5,414 nt of DNA from CAYFUR01 sp964346275. Lineage in GTDB: Bacteria; Sumerlaeota; Sumerlaeia; SLMS01. The translations under genes were made by a program, and so were the position numbers. The notes below the pieces were generated by a model. It had not been told where the DNA came from. It searched no databases and was given only the letters and a program-made list of their open reading frames with translations. Shown piece after piece: positions 1 to 5,382 of the stretch. Each line of letters starts with the position of its first letter. The stretch's first letter is position 1. The stretch is from the NCBI GenBank assembly GCA_964346275.1, contig CAYFUR010000160.1, forward strand, positions 1 to 5,414. Reading direction: 5' to 3'.

Positions 1-2
1 GA

Positions 3-212
3 CGATTAGGGAAAGAACAGGGAGTGGTTCATTTCAGGCATTCTTTCACCAAGGAACTGGACGGAGACACGGGGCTTGTCTATATGATGCAAAGGTGGTA
101 CTTCCCAGAGACGGGGACGTTTGTGAGTAAAGCGCCAAATCCGGCGAATGTAGAGCGTCCTTATTCATTCGCAACTCAGAGCCCAGTGATAGCCATAGAC
201 CTAGTGACCTGA
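3..212 (+). CDS. C-terminal end of an RHS/YD-repeat core protein, partial
   Basis: The frame is open to the left window edge, so the start lies outside. The 69 visible residues match the RHS-repeat-associated core: FTKELDGDTGLVY, then RWYFPETGTFVS, then PYSFATQSPVIAID. The family pattern is roughly FTGKExDxETGLYY...RYYDPETGRFxSxDP...NPYxYxxNNPVxxxDPxG. RHS proteins form large beta-cages that often carry a variable C-terminal toxin delivered to neighbouring cells. Here the protein stops almost at the Asp-Pro point where the variable tip would begin, so no toxin domain is present in this frame. Several hallmark residues are altered (YDPETG is YFPETG, SxDP is SKAP, the Gly of FTGKE is missing), which suggests decay. 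A one-base shift near 200 would extend it to 244. The family call is firm; whether it is functional is doubtful. Confidence 0.8.
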   Translation, partial: RLGKEQGVVHFRHSFTKELDGDTGLVYMMQRWYFPETGTFVSKAPNPANVERPYSFATQSPVIAIDLVT

Positions 213-233
213 TCACTTCGCAGGTTGTATTTT

Positions 234-238
234 GGAGG
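234..238 (+). promoter_or_regulatory. Shine-Dalgarno site GGAGG for the small gene at 246
   Basis: GGAGG lies seven bases before GTG 246. It decides that start over the longer TTG-start alternative at 225, which has no comparable site. It overlaps the end of the RHS reading frame as restored by a -1 shift. Confidence 0.65.
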
Positions 239-245
239 TACTAAA

Positions 246-605
246 GTGAAGCGAACGACATCTGGCCTAGCACTTATATTGGCGTTCACTCTATTTGCCG
301 GGGCAATCATGATTGCTCACAATGATTTACATGATCGATCGTACAAATACGTAACCATCGATGGGAATATTGTCAGGACAAATAAAAAAGGTTTTAAGAA
401 TCATTATTCAGAATACAAAGTGGGCGATGAAGTGACGATCAAGGAGATACTGGATGATTCCATGTATACAAAAAAGCGATCTGATGGCAATTGTGTCATA
501 GTCGAACTCACGCCTGCCAAGAACCAATTGCTTGCTCGTTCCTTGTTCGCAAGATTTTGTATAAACGAAGGCAAGCTGTCTTCTATTCGTTATTGGGATG
601 GCTGA
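246..605 (+). CDS. Small membrane-anchored protein of unknown function, next to RHS tail
   Basis: I do not recognise the family. The start is GTG 246, chosen for its GGAGG site; an in-frame TTG at 225 would add seven residues. The product is 119 residues. Residues 2-5 carry a short basic end (KR), followed by one hydrophobic segment at about 7-24 with no lipobox cysteine, so it is an uncleaved anchor or signal sequence. The remainder (about 25-119) is polar, lysine-rich and probably beta-rich, with two cysteines (C83, C105). It ends in SSIRYWDG. Its base composition is much more AT-rich than the genes to the right, which is common for RHS tips and their immunity genes. The position directly after an RHS C-terminus is where immunity proteins are encoded, so an immunity-like or orphan-partner role is possible. 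That is inference from position only. Confidence 0.6.
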   Translation: MKRTTSGLALILAFTLFAGAIMIAHNDLHDRSYKYVTIDGNIVRTNKKGFKNHYSEYKVGDEVTIKEILDDSMYTKKRSDGNCVIVELTPAKNQLLARSLFARFCINEGKLSSIRYWDG

Positions 606-611
606 TGCCTC

Positions 612-646
612 AACCGCTGAGCCCTTCGCGCTGGCGGGAAGCGGTT
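612..646 (+). terminator. Hairpin just after the small gene's stop, possible weak terminator
   Basis: AACCGCT (612-618) is complementary to AGCGGTT (640-646), and CCC (622-624) can pair with GGG (636-638) inside. It begins seven bases after the stop codon. Only three T residues follow the stem, so factor-independent termination would be weak. It could instead protect the 3' end of the message. Confidence 0.3.
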
Positions 647-798
647 TCCATGATTCAGAACGACTTAAAATTGCCGGAGCGAAGAGCTCGTGAAATCGCG
701 GGGCAGTCGCGGTGGTTGTGTCCACCGTTTTTCGTACATTGTTTTCGTGGCGTGTTGCCCAAGCCTGGAGAGGATGCGAGGGTTTCAAGGCAGAGAAC

Positions 799-840
799 GA
801 GAGGGCGGCGCGTGAGCGCCTTTCCTTCTCCCCCCTTTTT
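799..840 (+). terminator. Terminator-like hairpin followed by C- and T-runs
   Basis: The outer arm GAGAGGG (799-805) pairs with CCTTCTC (824-830), with one G-T wobble. The inner arm GGCGC (807-811) pairs with GCGCC (816-820) around a GTGA loop. The stem totals 12 pairs with a small internal loop. A run of C then five T (836-840) follows, so the T-run starts a few bases late. The polarity suits stopping plus-strand transcripts from the RHS and small-gene region, although it lies about 200 bases past the last gene. Confidence 0.4.
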
Positions 841-856
841 GTCAAAAGATCAGTAC

Positions 857-887
857 ATCGCGTTCCTCCGCCGCAGCCTCGGCAAAG
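857..887. repeat. 31-base repeat, copy A (pairs with 2350-2380)
   Basis: This copy matches 2350-2380 at 28 of 31 positions in the same orientation, differing at 863, 873 and 879. A further ATCACA (904-909) matches ATCACA at 2395-2400 at nearly the same offset, so the similarity probably extends to about 53 bases with a small gap. The partner copy is the extreme 3' end of the IS256-family transposase remnant. Copy A is therefore best read as a second, more decayed scar of a related element. Confidence 0.7.
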
Positions 888-980
888 CCTGTTCTGTCCC
901 AAAATCACACGTAAGAGCGCCTTTGATTCAATCGGTTTCGAGCAATCACTCGATCTCTTTTGAAGCCCCCATTTTGTCTT

Positions 981-1009
981 CTGTTGGCGGCTGGAAGTCC
1001 AGGGAACAG
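981..1009. repeat. Compound inverted repeat downstream of the desaturase
   Basis: Outer arms CTGTT (981-985) and AACAG (1005-1009) enclose inner arms CTGGA (991-995) and TCCAG (998-1002). It lies about 80 bases beyond the desaturase stop. No T-run follows on either strand, so it is not a standard terminator. Its role is unknown. Confidence 0.35.
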
Positions 1010-1088
1010 CAGGCGAGGCACCCTTTCCTTCCGGTATGGGCCGCTCGGAGAAGGCTTCGGATCCCGCTGCATCCGCTGCGGGGCGCGC

Positions 1089-2099
1089 TTATTTCAGCCA
1101 TTCCTTGGCAAGCTGATCCGCATGGCCGGATGTGTCGCCGGGACGGCGGCGCCGGGCCAGGCGGGCGTAGCGTTCGGGCAGCGTGCAGAGGAAATCGCGC
1201 GAACGCTCGGCCTCCTCGCTCATGGGGCCGGCCAGGCGCTCCAGGTCCCAGAAGTCGATGAGATGGCGGAGGATATCCGTGTAGTCCGCCGGCGTATAGA
1301 CCTGCATGCGTTCCGCAACGCTGGCAAAGGACTGGAAAACGTTGCTGCCGGAATGGCCAGTCATGTTCTGGGCGGGCATGACGATGGCGCGCCGCAACAT
1401 GGCTTCGGCGGCGGGCAAAAACCCATTGGGGTCGAGTTCCAGGACCCGCCGCGCAAATCCCTTGTAGGCCTGCTCGTGACGGGCTTCATCGGTGGAGATC
1501 GTGGTGCAAATGCGCTGGAGCGTTTCATCGCCGGCCTGGCGCGCGAGACGCCCGACATTGCCGTGGGAAACACGCGTCGCTCGTTCCTGGAACGACGTAT
1601 AGACGAAGGCCCGATAGGGATCGTTCTCCGTTCCGGGATCGAAACCGTCGCGGATCAACCGCTGAATCGTGCTTTCCACCGAGCGCATATCAATACGTCC
1701 GCACAGGTAGAGCCATCGATTCAACAGATCGCCGTGGCGGTTTTCCTCGGCGGTCCAGCCGCGCATCCACCGGGCCCAGGGGCGGTCGGACTCGCCGCTG
1801 TGATCGCGCATGGCATCGAGCCGGCTGAGCCATGCGTGATAAGTAGGGAGAGCTTCCTCGGTGATCATGTCCCCGATGAGGACAATAAGCAGATCGCGGG
1901 GCACTCCCCGCGCGCGCGCACGCAAGAGATCCACCTGCTCGCGCCATCCCTCCTCCGTGGACTCGGGAAGAAAATCGGACGGCTGCCAGCTCTTGTCGGC
2001 CGGCTTCAGGTAGTCCATCTCCGGGCCGATGGATTTCTCGACTTCAGCAAGGACTTCGAGGCGGACATTTTCGGTCTTGCTGGTTTTGCTGTGCGTCAT
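1089..2099 (-). CDS. Acyl-ACP desaturase (plant-type stearoyl-ACP desaturase family)
   Basis: This soluble, ferritin-like diiron enzyme is expected to use O2 and reduced ferredoxin to place a cis double bond in an acyl chain carried on ACP, supplying unsaturated membrane lipids. The 336 residues are co-linear with the mature castor Delta9 enzyme. GDMITEEALPTY lies at 76-87, WTAEENRHGDLL at 115-126, YTSFQERATRVSHG at 167-180, and STDEARHE at 202-209. All six iron ligands are present (E81, E119, H122, E172, E205, H208), and their spacing equals castor E105, E143, H146, E196, E229 and H232. The N-terminal SWQPSDFLP (about 37-45) is also a family hallmark. There is no signal or transit peptide. 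The ATG start has only a weak, distant purine stretch upstream. It is flanked on both sides by IS256-derived sequence. The position of the double bond cannot be read from sequence. Confidence 0.93.
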   Translation of the reverse strand: MTHSKTSKTENVRLEVLAEVEKSIGPEMDYLKPADKSWQPSDFLPESTEEGWREQVDLLRARARGVPRDLLIVLIGDMITEEALPTYHAWLSRLDAMRDHSGESDRPWARWMRGWTAEENRHGDLLNRWLYLCGRIDMRSVESTIQRLIRDGFDPGTENDPYRAFVYTSFQERATRVSHGNVGRLARQAGDETLQRICTTISTDEARHEQAYKGFARRVLELDPNGFLPAAEAMLRRAIVMPAQNMTGHSGSNVFQSFASVAERMQVYTPADYTDILRHLIDFWDLERLAGPMSEEAERSRDFLCTLPERYARLARRRRPGDTSGHADQLAKEWLK

Positions 2100-2346
2100 C
2101 TCGGGGATTCGACCTTTCTCTGTTCAAGGATTGCGCCGGATCAGGGTCTGCCTCGCTGAAGTAAACGCAAATCTTGTATGATCCTGCACCGCGGGGCAAT
2201 TTATTGTATGCTCGGACAAGTTGCTCTTGAGCGCCGCCCCCGGTAAAAGAAGAGCCAGAGATGGGCGGTTCTGCTGCCACGACCAAGTTCACCTCGAAAC
2301 AAGGTTGGAAGCATAATATCCGGAATCAAGATTCAGGCCCGCCATG
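2100..2346 (-). other. Upstream region of the desaturase
   Basis: This is the non-coding gap between the transposase remnant and the desaturase and should hold the desaturase promoter. The best -10-like hexamer on the minus strand is TACAAT (2208-2203), but no good -35 stands at the right distance, so I do not call a promoter. An inverted repeat, GCTCTT (2223-2228) with AAGAGC (2250-2255), encloses a C-rich core and could be a regulatory site. A minus-strand frame with a GTG at 2292 runs into the desaturase start but shows no family features. Confidence 0.35.
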
Positions 2347-2589
2347 TCAATCGCGCTCCTCCGCCCCAGCCCCGGCAAAGTGCTTCGGATCGAGATCACA
2401 TCGGCTGACCTCTTTCCTGTTGGCGATATCTGTGAGCCGCGCCGCGACCAGCATCACCGCCGATTGCCCATCCGGAAAAGCACCAACTAAGCGCGTCCAT
2501 CTGTGCAGCTCTCTGATGATTCTTTCCAAGGGATTGTTTGTGCGGATCGACCGCCCGTGCTCGCGCCGGAAAACATCACTGCTGAAGGT
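2347..2589 (-). pseudogene. IS256-family (Mutator-type) transposase, C-terminal fragment
   Basis: Eighty residues are readable, from TFSSDVFRREHG through SIRTNNPLERIIRE and TRLVGAFPDGQSA to AARLTDIANRK. These match the end of IS256-family DDE transposases (typically SIRTNNPLERxxREIRRRTRVVGAFPDGQSALxLxAARLRHIA). The family is usually about 400 residues, so roughly four-fifths is missing and no start codon is left. The Glu in NPLER may be the third acid of the DDE triad. The usual RRYLDM-like end has diverged to SRCDLD and is followed by HFAGAGAEERD. The frame is the same as that of the upstream transporter gene: reading past its TGA (2608) leads straight into this fragment. No terminal inverted repeat was recognised. 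It is inactive, and its last codons overlap repeat copy B. Confidence 0.85.
2350..2380. repeat. 31-base repeat, copy B (pairs with 857-887)
   Basis: This copy coincides with the last codons of the IS256-family fragment on the minus strand (FAGAGAEER then an Asp codon). It shares 28 of 31 bases with 857-887 in the same orientation. The two copies bracket the desaturase and its flanks. Confidence 0.7.
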
Positions 2590-2591
2590 TT

Positions 2592-2618
2592 GCGGGGCGG
2601 GCTGGCTTCAGGCCCCGC
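2592..2618 (-). terminator. GC-rich hairpin spanning the stop codon of the transporter fusion
   Basis: On the minus strand GCGGGGC (2618-2612) can pair with GCCCCGC (2598-2592) around a 13-base loop that contains the TGA stop. A competing repeat, CTGAAG (2582-2587) with CTTCAG (2606-2611), overlaps it. No U-run follows, so this is either a 3'-end stabiliser or a Rho-aided stop point and not a classical terminator. Confidence 0.3.
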
Positions 2619-4239
2619 GAGCGGAGGCCAGTCGCGCGCGCCAGCGTTGCGAGGCGGCATCCAGCAACACCACGACAACCAGGATCAGCAGAAGACCGGC
2701 AATCGCCGCGGGGAAATTCCGCCATTCGATGTAATACATCAGATCCTGGCCGATGCCGCCCGCGCCCACGATGCCCAGCACGCTTGCCCCGCGCACGTTA
2801 TATTCGAGGACAAAGAGGCAGGCGCCGGCGAGCGCCGGACGCGCGGCGGGGAAAATGCCGCGAAAAAAGACCTGGGCCCGGTTGGCGCCGAGCGCCCGCA
2901 GGGCCTCGGCCGGGCGTGCGTCGGTGTCTTCCAGCGCCTCGTAAAAGAACTTCGTCAGATACCCGACCGAGTATGCGGCCAGCGCCAGAACCCCGGCAAC
3001 CGGCCCCAGCCCCACGATAATCACAAAGAACAGCGCCCAGAAGATGGAGGGCACCGTGCGCAGGACATTGAGCACAAAGCGGACAGGCACGCGCAGCCAG
3101 CCCGGCGAAATGCCCGAAGCGCCGAGCACCGCCATGGGCAGCGACAAAAGGATGCCCAGCGTCGTGCCGATCAGCGCCATGTAGATCGTTTCGAGCAGCG
3201 AGGCGCCCAGGCGGCCCCAGGGGAGTTCCCTTGCCGCCTGCCAGGATTCGGGCAGCATGCGGCCTGCAAAGTCCCGGAGATTCTGCCACGTGCCGCCGGT
3301 GGACGCGCCCACGGTATCGATTTGAATGAAGGAAAAGACGAGCCCGGCGAGGAGCAACCAGCCGAAGGCCTGCCAGGCGCGGTCGCTCCAGGAGGCGAGG
3401 CGCTCCGGGGCGGAATCCTGGGCCGGAGCGGAAGGATCGGAGGCGGCTTCGGAAACAAGCCCGCTGCGGCCCCGCGGCGCGGCAAAGACACTCCATGCCT
3501 CCTCCGCATCAGAGCAGTCGCGCACCAGCTCGCCCTTCTCCACGACCAGAAACCGGTCGAAGAATCCGGGATCGGGGCCGGGGTCGTGCATGGAAACCAC
3601 CAGGGCGTAGCCGTGCTTTGCCTGGAGCCGGGCCAGCATCGTCAGGATGCGGGCGGCGTTGTCCGGGTCGAGGGCGCCCATTGGTTCATCGGCCAGCAAC
3701 ACCCCCGGCCGCGCACAGAGCGCCCGGGCGATGGCAACCCGCTGGCGTTGTCCGCCGGAAAGCGTCCCCAGCCGGCGATCGGCACAGGCGGCCAGCCCCA
3801 GATCGTTCAGCAATTCCGTGGCGCGTTGCCTTATGGAAGCGGGAAAAGTGATCAGGCCCTGGAGGCCGCTCAGCTCTCCGCTGGCGCCCGCGCACACGTT
3901 GTCGAGAACGGTTTGTTCCGCCACCAGGCGCAGGTCCTGGTATATCAAGACCGCCTTGCCGCTGCGGCGGACGCTTCCTTCCGAAACGTTCACGGAGCCT
4001 TCCAGCGCGCGCAGGAGCGTCGTCTTGCCGCCACCGGACGGGCCGATGAGCGCAACACGCTCTCCCGGACGCAGGCGCATGGAAACATCGCGCAGCGCCG
4101 GCCGGTCGGCCCCGGCGTAGCGCACTCCGACCCGGCGAGCCTCAAGGGTGGGCTCGGCGGCGCGCTGATCGGGGGAAGGGGCGCTGGTCTTTTGCCCAGG
4201 GTCCTGCCGGATGTTCTCTCGCGGTGTCGTTTGGATCAC
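2608..4239 (-). CDS. phnCE: Phosphonate/phosphite-type ABC importer, ATPase fused to permease (PhnC-PhnE)
   Basis: This single 543-residue protein carries both halves of an importer core. The nucleotide-binding domain (about 30-257) has Walker A GPSGGGKT (66-73), Q-loop Q101, signature LSGGQ (160-164), Walker B VLLADEP (180-186, catalytic E185), D-loop GALD and H-loop H218. After a polar Ala/Ser/Pro linker (about 258-288), the permease domain (290-530) has several membrane spans. These include about 291-307, 345-372, 395-428 and 511-527. The EAA loop at 444-464 reads PAEALRALGANRAQVFFRGIFP. The PhnE hallmark NVRGASVLGIVGAGGIGQ spans 481-498. PhnC and PhnE are normally separate proteins. The start is GTG 4239; the next in-frame candidate would cut into the first ATPase strand, and the ribosome site is weak. 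It lies 62 bases after the binding-protein gene and is surely in its operon. Two copies should dimerise to give the usual two ATPases and two permeases. Family certain, substrate inferred. Confidence 0.93.
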   Translation of the reverse strand: MIQTTPRENIRQDPGQKTSAPSPDQRAAEPTLEARRVGVRYAGADRPALRDVSMRLRPGERVALIGPSGGGKTTLLRALEGSVNVSEGSVRRSGKAVLIYQDLRLVAEQTVLDNVCAGASGELSGLQGLITFPASIRQRATELLNDLGLAACADRRLGTLSGGQRQRVAIARALCARPGVLLADEPMGALDPDNAARILTMLARLQAKHGYALVVSMHDPGPDPGFFDRFLVVEKGELVRDCSDAEEAWSVFAAPRGRSGLVSEAASDPSAPAQDSAPERLASWSDRAWQAFGWLLLAGLVFSFIQIDTVGASTGGTWQNLRDFAGRMLPESWQAARELPWGRLGASLLETIYMALIGTTLGILLSLPMAVLGASGISPGWLRVPVRFVLNVLRTVPSIFWALFFVIIVGLGPVAGVLALAAYSVGYLTKFFYEALEDTDARPAEALRALGANRAQVFFRGIFPAARPALAGACLFVLEYNVRGASVLGIVGAGGIGQDLMYYIEWRNFPAAIAGLLLILVVVVLLDAASQRWRARLASARGA

Positions 4240-4279
4240 GTTGGCTGCGTCGTATTCCGTCGGGAGTTTTCGGGATGGT

Positions 4280-4294
4280 CCCGCTTTCCGCGGG
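4280..4294 (-). promoter_or_regulatory. Intercistronic hairpin between binding protein and transporter fusion
   Basis: CCCGC and GCGGG form a five-pair stem around a five-base loop, eight bases after the binding-protein stop. No U-run follows. Such gaps commonly protect or partly terminate the message so that the binding protein is made in excess over the membrane part. With a GTG start and poor ribosome site downstream, that would fit here, but it is inference. Confidence 0.4.
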
Positions 4295-4301
4295 GTCCCT
4301 G

Positions 4302-5228
4302 TTACTTCACCAGCCCTTCCGCTCCCAGGCCTGTGTTTTCCAGCGCCTCCACGGCTTTTTCGACGTGTTTTTCCTCGTCAACGCGCTTGAATTCCGCCGC
4401 TCCGTAAACGTCCGAGAGAAGCTCCGGGTGCTCTTCGCTCATGGCGAGGAAGGCGCTGGTGATGCTTTCCTTCACACCTTTGGGCAGATCGGAGCGAACG
4501 GCGATCAAATGCGTGGGAACGCCGCCGGTGCGCGTCAGGATGCGCAGGCCTTCGCGCTGCTCCGCCGTCAGGTAAAGATCCGCCTTCGGCCCCGTCATCG
4601 TGTAATCGGAAACAGCGCACACATCGGCCTGGCCATTGAGCACGGCGAGCAGAGCCCGGTCGTAACCGCCGGCAAATCCGGCACGGCTGAAATAGTTGGC
4701 GGGATCCTCGGCCTTTTCCAGCAACCCCTCGTTCACCAGGCGCGAATAGGCCATCACATAGCCCGATGTGCTCGTGGGCGAGGTGAACATCATGCGCTTC
4801 CCCTCGAGATCCTCCAGCGTTTGATAGGGCGAATCCTTGCGCACGACGAAAATCGAGGTGTAAGCGGTCTTGTCGTCGCGAACTTCCGCCAGCACGCACT
4901 CCACCGGGGCTTCCTGGCGGGCGAGGAGAAAAGGGATGGAAGAGACGTAGGCGACTTGGGCCTTGTTGGATACCATGGCCTGGACGCTGGCGCTGTAACT
5001 GGCGGGGACGATGACTTCCACCGGGCGCCCGAGGCGCTCGCTCAATTCCGCGGCGACGGCGTCCGCACTCGCTTGCACCTCTTCCGGATTCTTCTGCTTT
5101 TGGAAGGCCACAACCAGCGGTTTCTGGCCGGGGGCTTCCTTTTCCTGGGCCAGGGCGGGGAAAGCCAAGGCGGCGCAGAGAGCAGTAAGGATCAGGGAAC
5201 GAAACGTCGATGGGATGGAAAGCTTCAT
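4302..5228 (-). CDS. phnD: Periplasmic phosphonate/phosphite-binding protein (PhnD/PtxB family)
   Basis: This is the substrate-binding protein that captures ligand in the periplasm and hands it to the adjacent fused transporter. The 308-residue precursor begins with a Sec signal peptide: basic end, hydrophobic core about 11-23, cleavage expected after PALA (A27). The mature part has the PhnD-type two-lobe pattern. VVAFQKQKNPEEV lies at 39-51, YSASVQAMVSNKAQVAYVSS at 78-97, the ligand-loop TSPTSTSGY at 149-157 (STS 153-155 caps the phosphonate in the family), and GGYDRALLAVLNGQADVCAV at 187-206. Candidate pocket residues are S153, T154, S155, Y78, D190 and D208. ATG 5228 is chosen over upstream starts (up to 5357) because it gives the signal peptide and has GAGG six bases ahead. 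It is first in a two-gene operon. Phosphonate, phosphite or a similar oxyanion cannot be told apart here. Confidence 0.9.
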   Translation of the reverse strand: MKLSIPSTFRSLILTALCAALAFPALAQEKEAPGQKPLVVAFQKQKNPEEVQASADAVAAELSERLGRPVEVIVPASYSASVQAMVSNKAQVAYVSSIPFLLARQEAPVECVLAEVRDDKTAYTSIFVVRKDSPYQTLEDLEGKRMMFTSPTSTSGYVMAYSRLVNEGLLEKAEDPANYFSRAGFAGGYDRALLAVLNGQADVCAVSDYTMTGPKADLYLTAEQREGLRILTRTGGVPTHLIAVRSDLPKGVKESITSAFLAMSEEHPELLSDVYGAAEFKRVDEEKHVEKAVEALENTGLGAEGLVK

Positions 5229-5234
5229 GGGTGG

Positions 5235-5238
5235 CCTC
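5235..5238 (-). promoter_or_regulatory. Shine-Dalgarno site GAGG fixing the binding-protein start
   Basis: GAGG on the minus strand stands six bases before ATG 5228. It supports this start over the longer frame, whose extra 43 residues would push the signal peptide into the interior of the protein. Confidence 0.65.
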
Positions 5239-5239
5239 G

Positions 5240-5288
5240 ATTTTCGGCGATGGGGGTGGGGATAAGGCGAGTCGTCGCCAGCGAAAAT
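5240..5288 (-). promoter_or_regulatory. Foldable leader in front of the binding-protein gene
   Basis: Arms ATTTTCG (5240-5246) and CGAAAAT (5282-5288) are complementary. They enclose a hairpin, GGCGA with TCGCC (5266-5270 and 5275-5279). On the message a second UCGCC stands just before the outer 3' arm, so GGCGA has two possible partners. The outer arm borders the ribosome-binding site. It could modulate translation, but it matches no riboswitch class I know. Confidence 0.3.
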
Positions 5289-5345
5289 GGGGCTCTGTGA
5301 ACCGGCCCGGGCAATGCTGAATCGCCAAATCAAAGAGCTGGCTGG

Positions 5346-5373
5346 ACAGTACGCCAAAAGTTTGGCATGTCAA
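5346..5373 (-). promoter_or_regulatory. Likely promoter of the phosphonate-type transport operon
   Basis: On the minus strand a perfect TTGACA -35 (5373-5368) is followed by a 16-base spacer and a poor -10, TACTGT (5351-5346). Transcription would start near 5339, giving a leader of roughly 110 bases. The weak -10 together with a palindrome in the spacer suggests a regulated promoter. Confidence 0.5.
5353..5366. promoter_or_regulatory. 14-base inverted repeat in the promoter spacer, likely operator
   Basis: GCCAAA and TTTGGC stand in perfect inverted symmetry around two central bases, filling almost the whole space between the -35 and -10. The half-site CGCCAAA (5352-5358) recurs directly at 5323-5329, 29 bases away, just past the expected start point. 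A repressor bound here would block RNA polymerase. No regulator gene is visible in the window. Confidence 0.5.
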
Positions 5374-5382
5374 ACACGAAGT

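Larger units (their letters stand above)
606..1088. other. Gene-free stretch between the RHS region and the desaturase
   Basis: I see no convincing gene in these 483 bases. A plus-strand frame opens with ATG 605, overlapping the preceding stop as TGATG, and runs to 1261. Beyond its first 35 or so residues it is an Arg/Pro/Ser-rich string that runs antisense into the desaturase, so it is not called. The stretch holds a hairpin just after the small gene, a strong terminator-like hairpin near 800-840, a 31-base repeat shared with the IS256 remnant, and a compound inverted repeat at 981-1009. It probably contains degraded mobile-element sequence. Base composition rises from intermediate to GC-rich towards the desaturase. 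Confidence 0.5.

Noticed and set aside
225..245. Upstream TTG start for the small gene
   Set aside because: It lacks a ribosome site, and the GGAGG at 234-238 would then lie inside the coding region; GTG 246 is better placed.
1063..1082. CCCGC/GCGGG repeat after the desaturase as a terminator
   Set aside because: The stem is five pairs with a ten-base loop and no T-run, and it may only reflect a short GCAGCGG direct repeat.
605..1261. Frame starting at ATG 605, overlapping the small gene's stop as TGATG
   Set aside because: The overlap looks like coupling and the first 35 or so residues look protein-like. The frame then becomes Arg/Pro/Ser-rich, crosses two hairpins and runs antisense into the desaturase. 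A short real peptide here cannot be excluded.
960..2159. 399-residue open frame on the plus strand opposite the desaturase
   Set aside because: It is antisense to a gene with all six diiron ligands and shows no family features of its own.
2044..2292. 82-residue frame on the minus strand before the desaturase
   Set aside because: It overlaps the desaturase start in another frame, has no ribosome site that I can see and matches no family.
2503..4407. 634-residue open frame on the plus strand opposite the transporter
   Set aside because: It is low-complexity (Arg, Gly, Pro, Ala, Gln rich) and lies antisense to a gene with intact ABC motifs, so it is a codon-bias shadow of GC-rich DNA.
4224..5300. 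358-residue open frame on the plus strand opposite the binding protein
   Set aside because: It is antisense to a gene with a signal peptide, ribosome site and PhnD motifs, and is itself rich in His/Arg/Gly with no domain.
5330..5352. Possible Pho box (CTGTC-type direct repeats) upstream of the binding protein
   Set aside because: One CTGTC-like half is present on the minus strand, but the second repeat at the expected spacing does not match.
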